Shown here piece by piece: positions 1 through 6,264 of a stretch of 6,264 nucleotides of DNA. Source of the DNA: JBGLNJ01 sp964353405 (GTDB lineage: Bacteria; Chloroflexota; Anaerolineae; Fen-1058); assembly GCA_964353405.1 (NCBI GenBank), contig CAYGWJ010000445.1, forward strand, positions 1-6,264. The letters are read 5' to 3'. Below the pieces are notes generated by a model, which searched no databases, was not told where the DNA came from, and saw nothing but the letters and a program-made list of their open reading frames with translations. Within the stretch, counting starts at the first letter, position 1. Every line of letters starts with the position of its first letter. The position numbers and the translations under genes are program-made.

Positions 1-2
1 TC

Positions 3-722
3 GATCACCTGCTCACCATGTCGTCCGGGCTGGACTGGCCGGAATCGGGCAACGCGTACACGACGCCCGATAACCCCTACGTGCGCATGATGAGGTCGCC
101 CGACTGGGTGCAGTTCGTCCTCGACCGGCCCATGGCAGAGCAGCCCGGGGCCACGTTCAACTATAACAGCGGCACATCGCATCTGCTTTCGGCCATCGTG
201 CAGAAAACGACCCGGCAGAGCACCCTGGCGTTCGCGCAGGAGGTCCTGTTCAAACCGCTCGGCATCGCCGATGTGCATTGGGGCGCTGATCCTTCCGGCA
301 TCGCCATAGGCGGCTCTGACTTGCAGTTGACGCCGCGCGACATGGCCAGGTTCGGCTACCTGTACCTCAAGGGCGGAGTATGGGAGGGGCAGCCGGTGGT
401 CCCCGCCGGGTGGGTCCAGGCTTCGACAACCCGACATATCCAATCGAGCGAAGCCTCGCTCGGCTATGGCTACCAGTGGTGGACCTATCCTGACGGCAGC
501 TTTGCCGCGCACGGGCTGAGGGGACAGTTTATCTTTGTCCGCCCCCGGCAAGACCTGGTCGTCGTCTTTACCAGTTGGCTCACCGGGAGCGACACGGAGC
601 AACCTGCCGCGCTGGTGGACTCGTTCATCGTGCCGGCCGTCCGTTCGGATATGCCCTTGCCAGAGAATCCCGAGGCCGTGGCACAACTCCAGGCCCGCAT
701 CGAATCTGTTCGCAATCGCTAA
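3..722 (+). CDS. Beta-lactamase-family serine hydrolase (class C / PBP-like), C-terminal part, 5' end off the window
   Basis: This is the C-terminal part of a serine hydrolase of the beta-lactamase/penicillin-binding-protein superfamily (class C beta-lactamase, D-alanyl-D-alanine carboxypeptidase and esterase relatives). The frame is open from base 3. The ATG at 18 is not the true start, because the codons before it read DHLLT and complete the family block HLLTMSSGL. Numbering from that Met, YNSG at 49-52 is the second active-site motif (Tyr49). The block GGSDLQLTPRDMARFGYLYL at about 98-117 is typical of the family. HGLRG at 165-169 fills the place of the KTG/HxG third motif. The catalytic SxxK should lie about 40-60 residues upstream of the Met, outside the window, so activity and any signal peptide cannot be judged. 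The gene ends at TAA (720-722) and converges on drmC. Nothing links it to the defence locus. The family is clear, but the substrate cannot be predicted. Confidence 0.88.
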   Translation, partial: DHLLTMSSGLDWPESGNAYTTPDNPYVRMMRSPDWVQFVLDRPMAEQPGATFNYNSGTSHLLSAIVQKTTRQSTLAFAQEVLFKPLGIADVHWGADPSGIAIGGSDLQLTPRDMARFGYLYLKGGVWEGQPVVPAGWVQASTTRHIQSSEASLGYGYQWWTYPDGSFAAHGLRGQFIFVRPRQDLVVVFTSWLTGSDTEQPAALVDSFIVPAVRSDMPLPENPEAVAQLQARIESVRNR

Positions 723-794
723 GCAGGTCGCCGCAAGTTCCTGTCATTCTTATGGTACTATGCTCAACCTTGTATCCCCTGCGTCGCAGTTGAT

Positions 795-815
795 GGGCCA
801 GTTTGTGGCTGGTCT
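795..815. terminator. Weak imperfect hairpin in the convergent gap, possible bidirectional terminator
   Basis: Arms 795-801 (GGGCCAG) and 809-815 (CTGGTCT) can form a 7-bp stem with two G-U pairs on the plus strand, around a 7-base loop. It lies between two converging stop codons, where a shared terminator would be expected. Neither strand has a T-run after the stem, so it is not a standard intrinsic terminator. The rest of the 114-base gap (723-836) shows no gene or other clear signal. Confidence 0.2.
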
Positions 816-836
816 TGCGCGTCCACAGCTTGCTGA

Positions 837-1640
837 CTAGGCTCGCCTCAGCACCCCGGTCTGTATCAATCGTTCAAAATGTTGTTCAACCCGCGCTGGC
901 AATTCGCCGCCTCGAATCAACACGCCCAATTCCATGTTCAGGGTCATGGCATACTCGGTGAGGTTGGCGCTGGAGATGAACAAGGTCTCTCCATCCGCAA
1001 CGGCCACTTTGGCGTGCAGTGAGCCATGTTTGCCGGTCAAAGATTGCGGCCGCTGATCCAACGGCCAGACATAGATCCGAGCGTGTTGGACTACCTCATC
1101 ACCCAGCGCGTGAAGCGTATCAAAGGCGATTTTACCCTCGCTGGCATTCGGAGTCTCCAGACAAATGGCAATGTCCACGCCCCGTTGAGCGGCTTGGAAA
1201 ATCGCTTGGGCAATCGCCTCTGCTTTGTACACCGCAAAACTGATGATGGTCAGCCTGGTCGCAGACTCGTTGATCAGTTGCAGCAAAGCTTGATCAGTAC
1301 GGCGCAGCGGGATAACGTGACTATCGGGGCCAGTCCAAACAAGGTCAATGCTTTCAAGGCAACGATGTGATTCTCCCACATTCGCCGCAGCCAATAGAGC
1401 CAATGCCACACTCTGAGGCGAGACATTGGGCGCGCGGGTTTGCCAGACCTGAAGCAGTCGGCTGACCTCGGCTTTGAATTCGGGCTGCGGAATAGCTTTG
1501 ACGACTTGCGCTCTCGCATAGGCCCAATCGTCTAGCTTTACCTGCTCAATGGCTGCGGCCAGTGAATAGAGCAATTCCTCGGGCAGCAAGTCGGCCAACC
1601 GTGCAACTCCGACAGCCATGATGGCTAATGGGTTATTCAT
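837..1640 (-). CDS. drmC: DISARM protein DrmC, phospholipase-D-like (single HKD motif)
   Basis: This 267-residue protein belongs to the phospholipase D/nuclease superfamily and matches DrmC of DISARM by fold, size and position after drmB. The N-terminal 100 residues or so are mostly helical and carry no motif I recognise. The PLD domain begins near residue 110. It includes ATRLTIISFAVYKAEAIAQA (127-146) and a Rossmann-like strand, GVDIAICLE (154-162). The catalytic HxKxxxxD motif is intact (His209, Lys211, Asp216) and is followed by ISSANLT (222-228) and the conserved MELGV (236-240). With only one HKD motif, an active site would need a homodimer, as in Nuc-type PLD nucleases. The ATG at 1640 lies 6 bases after the drmB stop. 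The ribosome site is weak (GAGTGAG spanning that stop), which suggests translational coupling. The gene ends in TAG and is the last of the operon. As I recall, DrmC was dispensable for protection in the Bacillus system. The family is certain; the DrmC name rests on context. Confidence 0.9.
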   Translation of the reverse strand: MNNPLAIMAVGVARLADLLPEELLYSLAAAIEQVKLDDWAYARAQVVKAIPQPEFKAEVSRLLQVWQTRAPNVSPQSVALALLAAANVGESHRCLESIDLVWTGPDSHVIPLRRTDQALLQLINESATRLTIISFAVYKAEAIAQAIFQAAQRGVDIAICLETPNASEGKIAFDTLHALGDEVVQHARIYVWPLDQRPQSLTGKHGSLHAKVAVADGETLFISSANLTEYAMTLNMELGVLIRGGELPARVEQHFERLIQTGVLRRA

Positions 1641-1646
1641 CCGTGC

Positions 1647-3512
1647 TCACTCAAAGAAGGCCAGGTCTTCACGTTCGACCGTGCGCACCAATAGCGAGCG
1701 GTCAAGATACCTGTTGCCACGCTCGCATGAAGTCTCCGGCGCGAACATACAGGCGTGACACGCCGCTCCGTGAACTGAGATACCCGTCTGGCTCGGTTGA
1801 TGCTCGGCACAGGTGGGATCGGAAGCGCACAAGCGCGCGGATTCGAGCGCGGCTTCGATGTGACGCTCCAACGCCTTCGGTTCGCCCAGGCTGACCAACC
1901 CTCCCAACGTGCCTTCACTGTCGGGCGCCGCCGTATAAATCAGAATACCCGCCATTGGCCCGCCAGCTTCATCCGGGTTGCGAGAATAGATGCGCTCACG
2001 GATGCTGGCAAAGGTGTATCCGCACTCGAGCGCCAACTGTCGGATGAGCGCATGTGAGAAGGAGTGCAATACAGCATAGCGCAGACCTGGATAGTTGGCC
2101 TCCGGCGGCACAATGGAGCGTGACGCGCGCCAACGGGTATGCGAGTCCAAGAACTCGGCGTCGCGCCCTTTGACAGATGCCCGCGCCAGCCAGGCCTGCA
2201 GCCTGGCTTCGTCAAAGCGGATCAAGATGCCTTCGCCACGCACCTCGACTGCGGGCACCCACGTTGGCGGATGCCGGGCGATGGGCGCGATGGATTGAAT
2301 CTCTTCCGTGCCAGGCTCGGCCAGCTCGCCAGGCGAATCAATCCGGGTAAAGCCGACCAACGCCTGCACTTCGCGCAAGCGCTCGACCAGAACGACCTGG
2401 GCGATCCGGTTGGCAAAACCGGCGGGCGGCTCGACCGGCCGCAGCCGAAAGTCGGAAGAGTTGCGCGCCGGGTCCGGCTGAGATAGCACCTGCCACTCGG
2501 GGCTTCGCAAATCGGGCTTGACCGATTCGTCCTCTGTTTCAATTCCTGTTCTCTTGCGTTGGATCGCTTTCCACAGATCGGCGCGCGAATACCCGGCGAA
2601 TGCGCCCAACTGCCCGATGTTGAAGAACGCTTCCAGCACTTCAGGGGTGGTCGCATTCTGCAAGATCGCCCAGTGCTCTTCGACCAACAGGGCCAATTTG
2701 TCAGTCGCCTCGGGAATCGCGACCGTAGCCAGGATGACGGGGAACCAACTGTTGGAAGCGCCCAGAACGATCGCGCGCATGTTCCTCTCGCAGCCTGGAT
2801 CGAAATCACGCAAGTGGGGCCGCCGCCCACGACACAGCGGCATATTCTCGCGGTTCTCTCGCCCAAAGGCATCCGCCAATCGTCGCCGCGCGCCGCAGGT
2901 ATCGCATTTCACTTCCAGATCACGTGCTTCGCCGCTGGCGCCGTACTCGGAGAGCCGCAAAAGTGGCGCATCGCAGGCTGGCCGGTCGTGATGGGCAAAT
3001 TCGACCCAGGGAAAGTCATCCAGATGGCCGCTCTCACAGGCGACGAGGAAACGGGCTGGCAACACCGTCGGTTTCTTGCCGGGCTTGTTGCAGTTGGAAT
3101 GTTCGTAATGCGTGCGGTCGGGATGGTACAGATCAGGCTTGAGCTCGAACAGGCCTGACTTGAGCGGCGCGAGCAATCGGCAAGAAGGGCAAACCATCCA
3201 CCGGGGAAAGGCCGCCACCGGCACACCGATGCGAGCCTGCTCATCGAACGGATCGGGCAAGGGGCCGGTCTCTTCAGTCATGGGGGGAAAGACCAGCTTT
3301 TTGACCTGGCCGCCGAGTTGCGCCCGTACCGCGCGCAGCAGCCGCGCTTCGGTCACCTCTCTGGCAATGCTGGGATCGGTCGGCCAGTCTTCCAGCCCGG
3401 TGACAATCACCGAAAGCTGCGGCAAGTCTACAATCGCCCCGATCCCATAGGTGTACAAAAGCTGGCTGGGGTTGAGTTGCCCTACCTGTGGATTCTTGAT
3501 GGTCAATGTCAT
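1647..3512 (-). CDS. drmB: DISARM protein DrmB (DUF1998 domain, zinc-binding)
   Basis: This 621-residue DUF1998 protein is the partner of the DrmA helicase in DISARM. In characterised systems DrmA and DrmB form a complex that binds DNA and discriminates against invaders. The start is family-like: NPSQLLYTYGIGAIVDLP (14-31), then SVIVTGLEDW (34-43). Several Cys clusters suggest structural zinc: CPSC (108-111), Cys141, CESGH (159-163), CDTC (203-206) with Cys227 and Cys241, and a C-terminal set of Cys562, Cys568, CHAC (585-588) and Cys596. The DUF1998 core is LHSFSHALIRQLALECGY (482-499), ERIY (506-509), GILIYTAAPDSEGTLGGL (522-539) and the final Cys cluster. No helicase or nuclease motif is present. 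The ATG at 3512 overlaps the drmA TGA by 4 bases and has a strong purine-rich ribosome site, so this start is well supported. DUF1998 also occurs in MrfB/YprA-type helicases, but here it is a separate gene in a drmABC order. Confidence 0.95.
   Translation of the reverse strand: MTLTIKNPQVGQLNPSQLLYTYGIGAIVDLPQLSVIVTGLEDWPTDPSIAREVTEARLLRAVRAQLGGQVKKLVFPPMTEETGPLPDPFDEQARIGVPVAAFPRWMVCPSCRLLAPLKSGLFELKPDLYHPDRTHYEHSNCNKPGKKPTVLPARFLVACESGHLDDFPWVEFAHHDRPACDAPLLRLSEYGASGEARDLEVKCDTCGARRRLADAFGRENRENMPLCRGRRPHLRDFDPGCERNMRAIVLGASNSWFPVILATVAIPEATDKLALLVEEHWAILQNATTPEVLEAFFNIGQLGAFAGYSRADLWKAIQRKRTGIETEDESVKPDLRSPEWQVLSQPDPARNSSDFRLRPVEPPAGFANRIAQVVLVERLREVQALVGFTRIDSPGELAEPGTEEIQSIAPIARHPPTWVPAVEVRGEGILIRFDEARLQAWLARASVKGRDAEFLDSHTRWRASRSIVPPEANYPGLRYAVLHSFSHALIRQLALECGYTFASIRERIYSRNPDEAGGPMAGILIYTAAPDSEGTLGGLVSLGEPKALERHIEAALESARLCASDPTCAEHQPSQTGISVHGAACHACMFAPETSCERGNRYLDRSLLVRTVEREDLAFFE
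2188..2208. repeat. Perfect 8-bp inverted repeat inside drmB
   Basis: AGCCAGGC (2188-2195) and its exact reverse complement GCCTGGCT (2201-2208) flank a 5-base loop, CTGCA. The repeat lies within the drmB codons for about residues 436-442 (LQAWLAR), where the reading frame is uninterrupted. It may be only a by-product of the Leu/Ala-rich coding in GC-rich DNA; no function is evident. Confidence 0.4.
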
Positions 3513-6264
3513 GCAGCCTCTCCCTCTTCCGAATGTGGCACGGGGTCAAGCGGCTCGCGATCCATCCCGAAATCCCGCAGGATGAGGTTGATGTAGGGTT
3601 CGACATCGCGCAACGAGTTCAGGCAAGTGAAATCTTCCCAACCGGTATGGCTGGCCGACTGCAGCAGCCCGACCGTTCGGCCATCTGCCTTCCCCTGATA
3701 GCCTAACTGCGCTCCGCCCGTCATGGCCGCCGCGCGCGCCAGCCATTTGTCGAGCCGCTCTTCCAACTCCTGGCGCACCAGGCTCTCGACGGCGGCGCGG
3801 TTTGTGATCAGGCCGGCCCGGCGGCTGATCTCGTCAATGGCCGTTCGCACATACGGGTGATTCCGATCCAGGCTGCCCGCGCCGGTGTTGGCGTTGAACT
3901 CGCTGCCAGGCAATCGCACCAGCGAGGCCAACAACGCCGTGAGGCCGCGATCCAGCGCGCGCGGCGAAAAGGGCGTGATCGACAACGCCTCGACATGCTG
4001 GAAAAATGTCGCATGATAATGCTCGAAGCGCTCATAGTGGCTGAGGTCGCGCGGCCTGGCCCAATTGTAGACTACGCACACTAGACCGGGATAGCGCCGA
4101 CCGATGCGGCTGGTGGCCTGGATGTATTCCGCCGTCGTCTTGGGTTGGGTCGCCACGACCATCAGACCCAGGCGCGGCACGTCCACGCCAACCGAGATCA
4201 TGTTCGTTGCCAGCAAAACGTCAATCGGGTAGCGCGCAAAGTCAGTCGGTAGCCCAGCCTGCCGGCGAGATCTGCGCTGAGCGGCAGCATCGGGGTCAAA
4301 CACGGCCTCCAGCCGGTCAAGGATGTGCGGGATGTCAGTAGCCCCTTTGCGCGAGGTCAATTCCTCCACGCTGTAGGTTTCCAGGTAACGTTTGGCAAGG
4401 CCGCGCTCTTGCATCTTGCGCAGGCGGCTTCGCACGGCGTCGTCCACCGCCCGGCGCATGCCACCCAGCTCGCGCATCGAGTTGAAATAGCCGACCAACG
4501 TCATCCACGGATCAGCCGTCGCGCCATATTTTTCATAGAGCTGCTGGGCCGCCGATAGATAGGCCACGTACACGCGGATGAGAACCGTTCTGAGGCGGGT
4601 GCCCGGCGCGCAGATGCCCAGGTAAAGGCGGCCGGGGTTGTTTTCATCGGGCGCGCGCTGGCGCGAGAAAAAGTTGTCGGCAGCGTCGAGGCCGGAAGGC
4701 GGAAAGATGTTGGCGCGGCGCAGATACAGACTGAGCACCTGCTCCGGCGCTTTGCGGATGGTGGCGCTGGACGCAATCACCTTGGGGCGCACCGTCTGAC
4801 CGTCTATCTTCCACGAAGCTAGTTGGTCCACGGCGGTTTCATATAGGCCGACCAGCGTGCCCAGCGGGCCACTGATCAAATGCAACTCGTCTTGGATGAT
4901 CAAGTCTGGCGGACGCAGAGGTGAGCGTGGTTGAGTCTTGACCGCTGCAAGATCGCCCAGCTTGCGATGCGTGTCCGCATCCTCCAGTTCCGATGTCCGA
5001 TAGCCGTGACGCGGGCAATAGCCATCCACTTTACCGAACAGCATTTGCGTCTCGCCCTTCCATGGCATCTGGGCGAATTTGTCCACCGTCGCAATCAAGA
5101 GCGAAGGCAAGCGCCGGTAAATCTCTTCGTCCACGACGACGGCGGGCAATCCCTCATCCGGCGCTTGCTTGCGGCTGAACAAGCATTGCCCCAACGGGTC
5201 GCCGCAAAAGATGAACGTGCGCCCGCGGCCTTTCTTGACCCTCTCGACTACAATGTCTCGACCGGGATTGATCGGACTGCCGCACCACGGGCAGTTGGTG
5301 AGTTGATGCGGTGTGCCCCGACCGCCAACCGCGGTGCTCTTGGGCGGAGCGCCGTGCTCCTGGCTGATGGCCTCAGCGGCTTCATCCGTCCAGTTCGGCG
5401 TGCTGCGCTGGCCCACCCACAGGCCGATACGGAACGGCTCAACGCCCCATTTGGGATCGCCCTGGGCGATCGCTTCTCGGCGGATGGATTCGCAGGCGCA
5501 CATGAGCGCCGTCGCCCGCTGGAACTGTTGAAGCGTGAGTAAACGCAGCGTGTAGCGCATCAACACTGCCACACCCGCCAGGCCAGAGTATCCGGCCACC
5601 TCGCCCTGCAAACGGCGCAATCCAAGCGTGTAGGCCGTCAGCCCCAGATAGGCTTCGGTCTTGCCGCCGCCCGTGGGGAACCATAGCAGGTCGGCTATGG
5701 CATCCGTCGCATGGCTTCGGTCAGGGTGCAAGGAGTCGGTGAGGCTGGGCAGGTTGAGCAAGATAAAGGCCAACTGGAACGGATACCAGGTGCGGTTGAT
5801 GGGTATGTCTATCGCCGCCAAATCAACCGCTTTGTCCTGCCGCACCTCGCGTGTGTAAACCGAATGGATGCGCTGCAGCCACATGGCTCGATTGGCAAAC
5901 CGGAACGCTTCGGCGGCCAGTGAGTCTTGGCCCAGCAACTCGACGCCGGCACGGATGCGCTGCAACGTCGCGTGGCAGTTGTCTAGCGCCTGGCGAGCGG
6001 GCACATCGAAGGGAGCAAGATCAGGCGCCGCCACAGCCATCCGCGCTTCTTGTTCTGTTATCCAGGCCTCGTAAGCAGAGACAATCGGCCCCAGTGCGGA
6101 AGCGAACTGGCCGTCCGGCAGTTCAGACAGGGCTTTCATGTCCAGCACCACATTTGCCAACGCAGGGATCTCTTCAGGCGTGGGTGGTGTGACACGCGGC
6201 ACTTCATACGCTGGTGCGACGCGCTTTCGCAGGCGCACCGCGCAATCGGAGCAGCCCTCGGCCA
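3509..6264 (-). CDS. drmA: DISARM helicase DrmA (SF2 helicase), 5' end off the window
   Basis: This large SF2 DExH-type helicase is the DrmA subunit of DISARM, an ATP-driven protein that works with DrmB on DNA. Residues are numbered from the GTG at 6238. A Q-like lead is YPFQLAFILLNLP (152-164). Motif I is FPTGGGKTEA (187-196, Lys193), motif II is DELH (450-453) and motif III is SAT (491-493). Motif V is TNMISVGVDVPRL (678-690) and motif VI is QATSRIGR (707-714). A Cys4 set (C316, C319, C345, C352) sits between motifs I and II and probably binds zinc. After motif VI, about 195 residues form a helical tail ending at TGA (3509-3511), which overlaps drmB. The GTG at 6238 is probably not the start. 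The frame stays open to the edge, adding AEGCSDCA, and no ribosome site lies at the right distance. The gene is therefore 5'-truncated by the window; as I recall, DrmA proteins are often over 1,000 residues. All visible ATPase motifs are intact. Confidence 0.93.
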   Translation of the reverse strand, partial: AEGCSDCAVRLRKRVAPAYEVPRVTPPTPEEIPALANVVLDMKALSELPDGQFASALGPIVSAYEAWITEQEARMAVAAPDLAPFDVPARQALDNCHATLQRIRAGVELLGQDSLAAEAFRFANRAMWLQRIHSVYTREVRQDKAVDLAAIDIPINRTWYPFQLAFILLNLPSLTDSLHPDRSHATDAIADLLWFPTGGGKTEAYLGLTAYTLGLRRLQGEVAGYSGLAGVAVLMRYTLRLLTLQQFQRATALMCACESIRREAIAQGDPKWGVEPFRIGLWVGQRSTPNWTDEAAEAISQEHGAPPKSTAVGGRGTPHQLTNCPWCGSPINPGRDIVVERVKKGRGRTFIFCGDPLGQCLFSRKQAPDEGLPAVVVDEEIYRRLPSLLIATVDKFAQMPWKGETQMLFGKVDGYCPRHGYRTSELEDADTHRKLGDLAAVKTQPRSPLRPPDLIIQDELHLISGPLGTLVGLYETAVDQLASWKIDGQTVRPKVIASSATIRKAPEQVLSLYLRRANIFPPSGLDAADNFFSRQRAPDENNPGRLYLGICAPGTRLRTVLIRVYVAYLSAAQQLYEKYGATADPWMTLVGYFNSMRELGGMRRAVDDAVRSRLRKMQERGLAKRYLETYSVEELTSRKGATDIPHILDRLEAVFDPDAAAQRRSRRQAGLPTDFARYPIDVLLATNMISVGVDVPRLGLMVVATQPKTTAEYIQATSRIGRRYPGLVCVVYNWARPRDLSHYERFEHYHATFFQHVEALSITPFSPRALDRGLTALLASLVRLPGSEFNANTGAGSLDRNHPYVRTAIDEISRRAGLITNRAAVESLVRQELEERLDKWLARAAAMTGGAQLGYQGKADGRTVGLLQSASHTGWEDFTCLNSLRDVEPYINLILRDFGMDREPLDPVPHSEEGEAA
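3517..3530 (-). promoter_or_regulatory. Ribosome binding site of drmB inside the end of drmA
   Basis: Read on the minus strand, the last codons of drmA contain GGAAGAGGGAGAGG, which ends 4 bases before the drmB ATG (3512-3510). The GGGAG part has a spacing of 7. This strong Shine-Dalgarno stretch fixes the drmB start and, with the 4-base ATGA overlap, points to coupled translation of DrmA and DrmB. Confidence 0.7.

Noticed and set aside
18..20. ATG at 18 as the start of the serine hydrolase
   Set aside because: The in-frame codons before it complete the conserved HLLTMSSGL block, and the SxxK catalytic motif must lie further upstream, so the gene enters from outside the window.
779..789. Short palindrome CTGCGTCGCAG in the convergent gap
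   Set aside because: The arms are 5 bp with a single central base, too tight to fold as a useful hairpin, and no T-run follows.
2832..2837. ACACAG site, and CCWGG sites such as 346-350 and 554-558, as clues to the DISARM methylase class
   Set aside because: Such short sites occur by chance in 6 kb. Their presence says nothing about which methylase the host carries.
2222..2872. Minus-strand open frame of 216 codons in another frame of drmB
   Set aside because: It overlaps drmB completely on the same strand, is rich in Arg, Ser, Pro and Cys as off-frame GC-rich translations are, and does not match a known family.
2559..3158. Plus-strand open frame of 199 codons opposite drmB
   Set aside because: It lies wholly antisense to a clear DUF1998 gene, shows no recognisable domain, and is the kind of long shadow frame common in GC-rich DNA.
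4931..5542. Plus-strand open frame of 203 codons opposite drmA
   Set aside because: It is antisense to conserved helicase sequence, its translation looks low-complexity and Arg/Ala-rich, and no ribosome site or domain supports it.

Overview
The window holds the core of a DISARM anti-phage defence locus (drmA, drmB, drmC) on the minus strand. It converges on the 3' part of an unrelated serine hydrolase gene on the plus strand. The DNA is GC-rich and densely coding, with bacterial gene spacing. The sequence does not fix the taxon. A high-GC environmental bacterium is likely, and the protein style would suit Chloroflexota, but that is only an impression.

Layout from left to right: (1) 3-722, plus strand, the C-terminal part of a beta-lactamase/penicillin-binding-protein-like serine hydrolase, cut by the left edge. 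(2) 723-836, a 114-base convergent gap with one weak imperfect hairpin. (3) 837-1640, minus strand, drmC, a phospholipase-D-like protein with one HKD motif. (4) 1647-3512, minus strand, drmB, a DUF1998 protein with several cysteine clusters. (5) 3509-6264, minus strand, drmA, a large SF2 helicase whose frame runs off the right edge.

Transcription of the defence locus runs right to left: drmA, then drmB (4-base ATGA overlap), then drmC (6-base gap). This is a tightly coupled operon whose promoter lies beyond position 6264. In the known DISARM system, DrmA and DrmB form a complex that engages invading DNA, and a DNA methylase marks host DNA. DrmC is an accessory PLD-like protein. No methylase and no class-defining gene (drmD or drmE) is visible here. 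No methylase lies just downstream of drmC, so the missing parts should sit upstream of drmA, be encoded elsewhere, or be absent. The window therefore shows a known core, and the class and completeness of the system are the open questions. I found no RNA genes, CRISPR arrays, insertion sequences or attachment sites.
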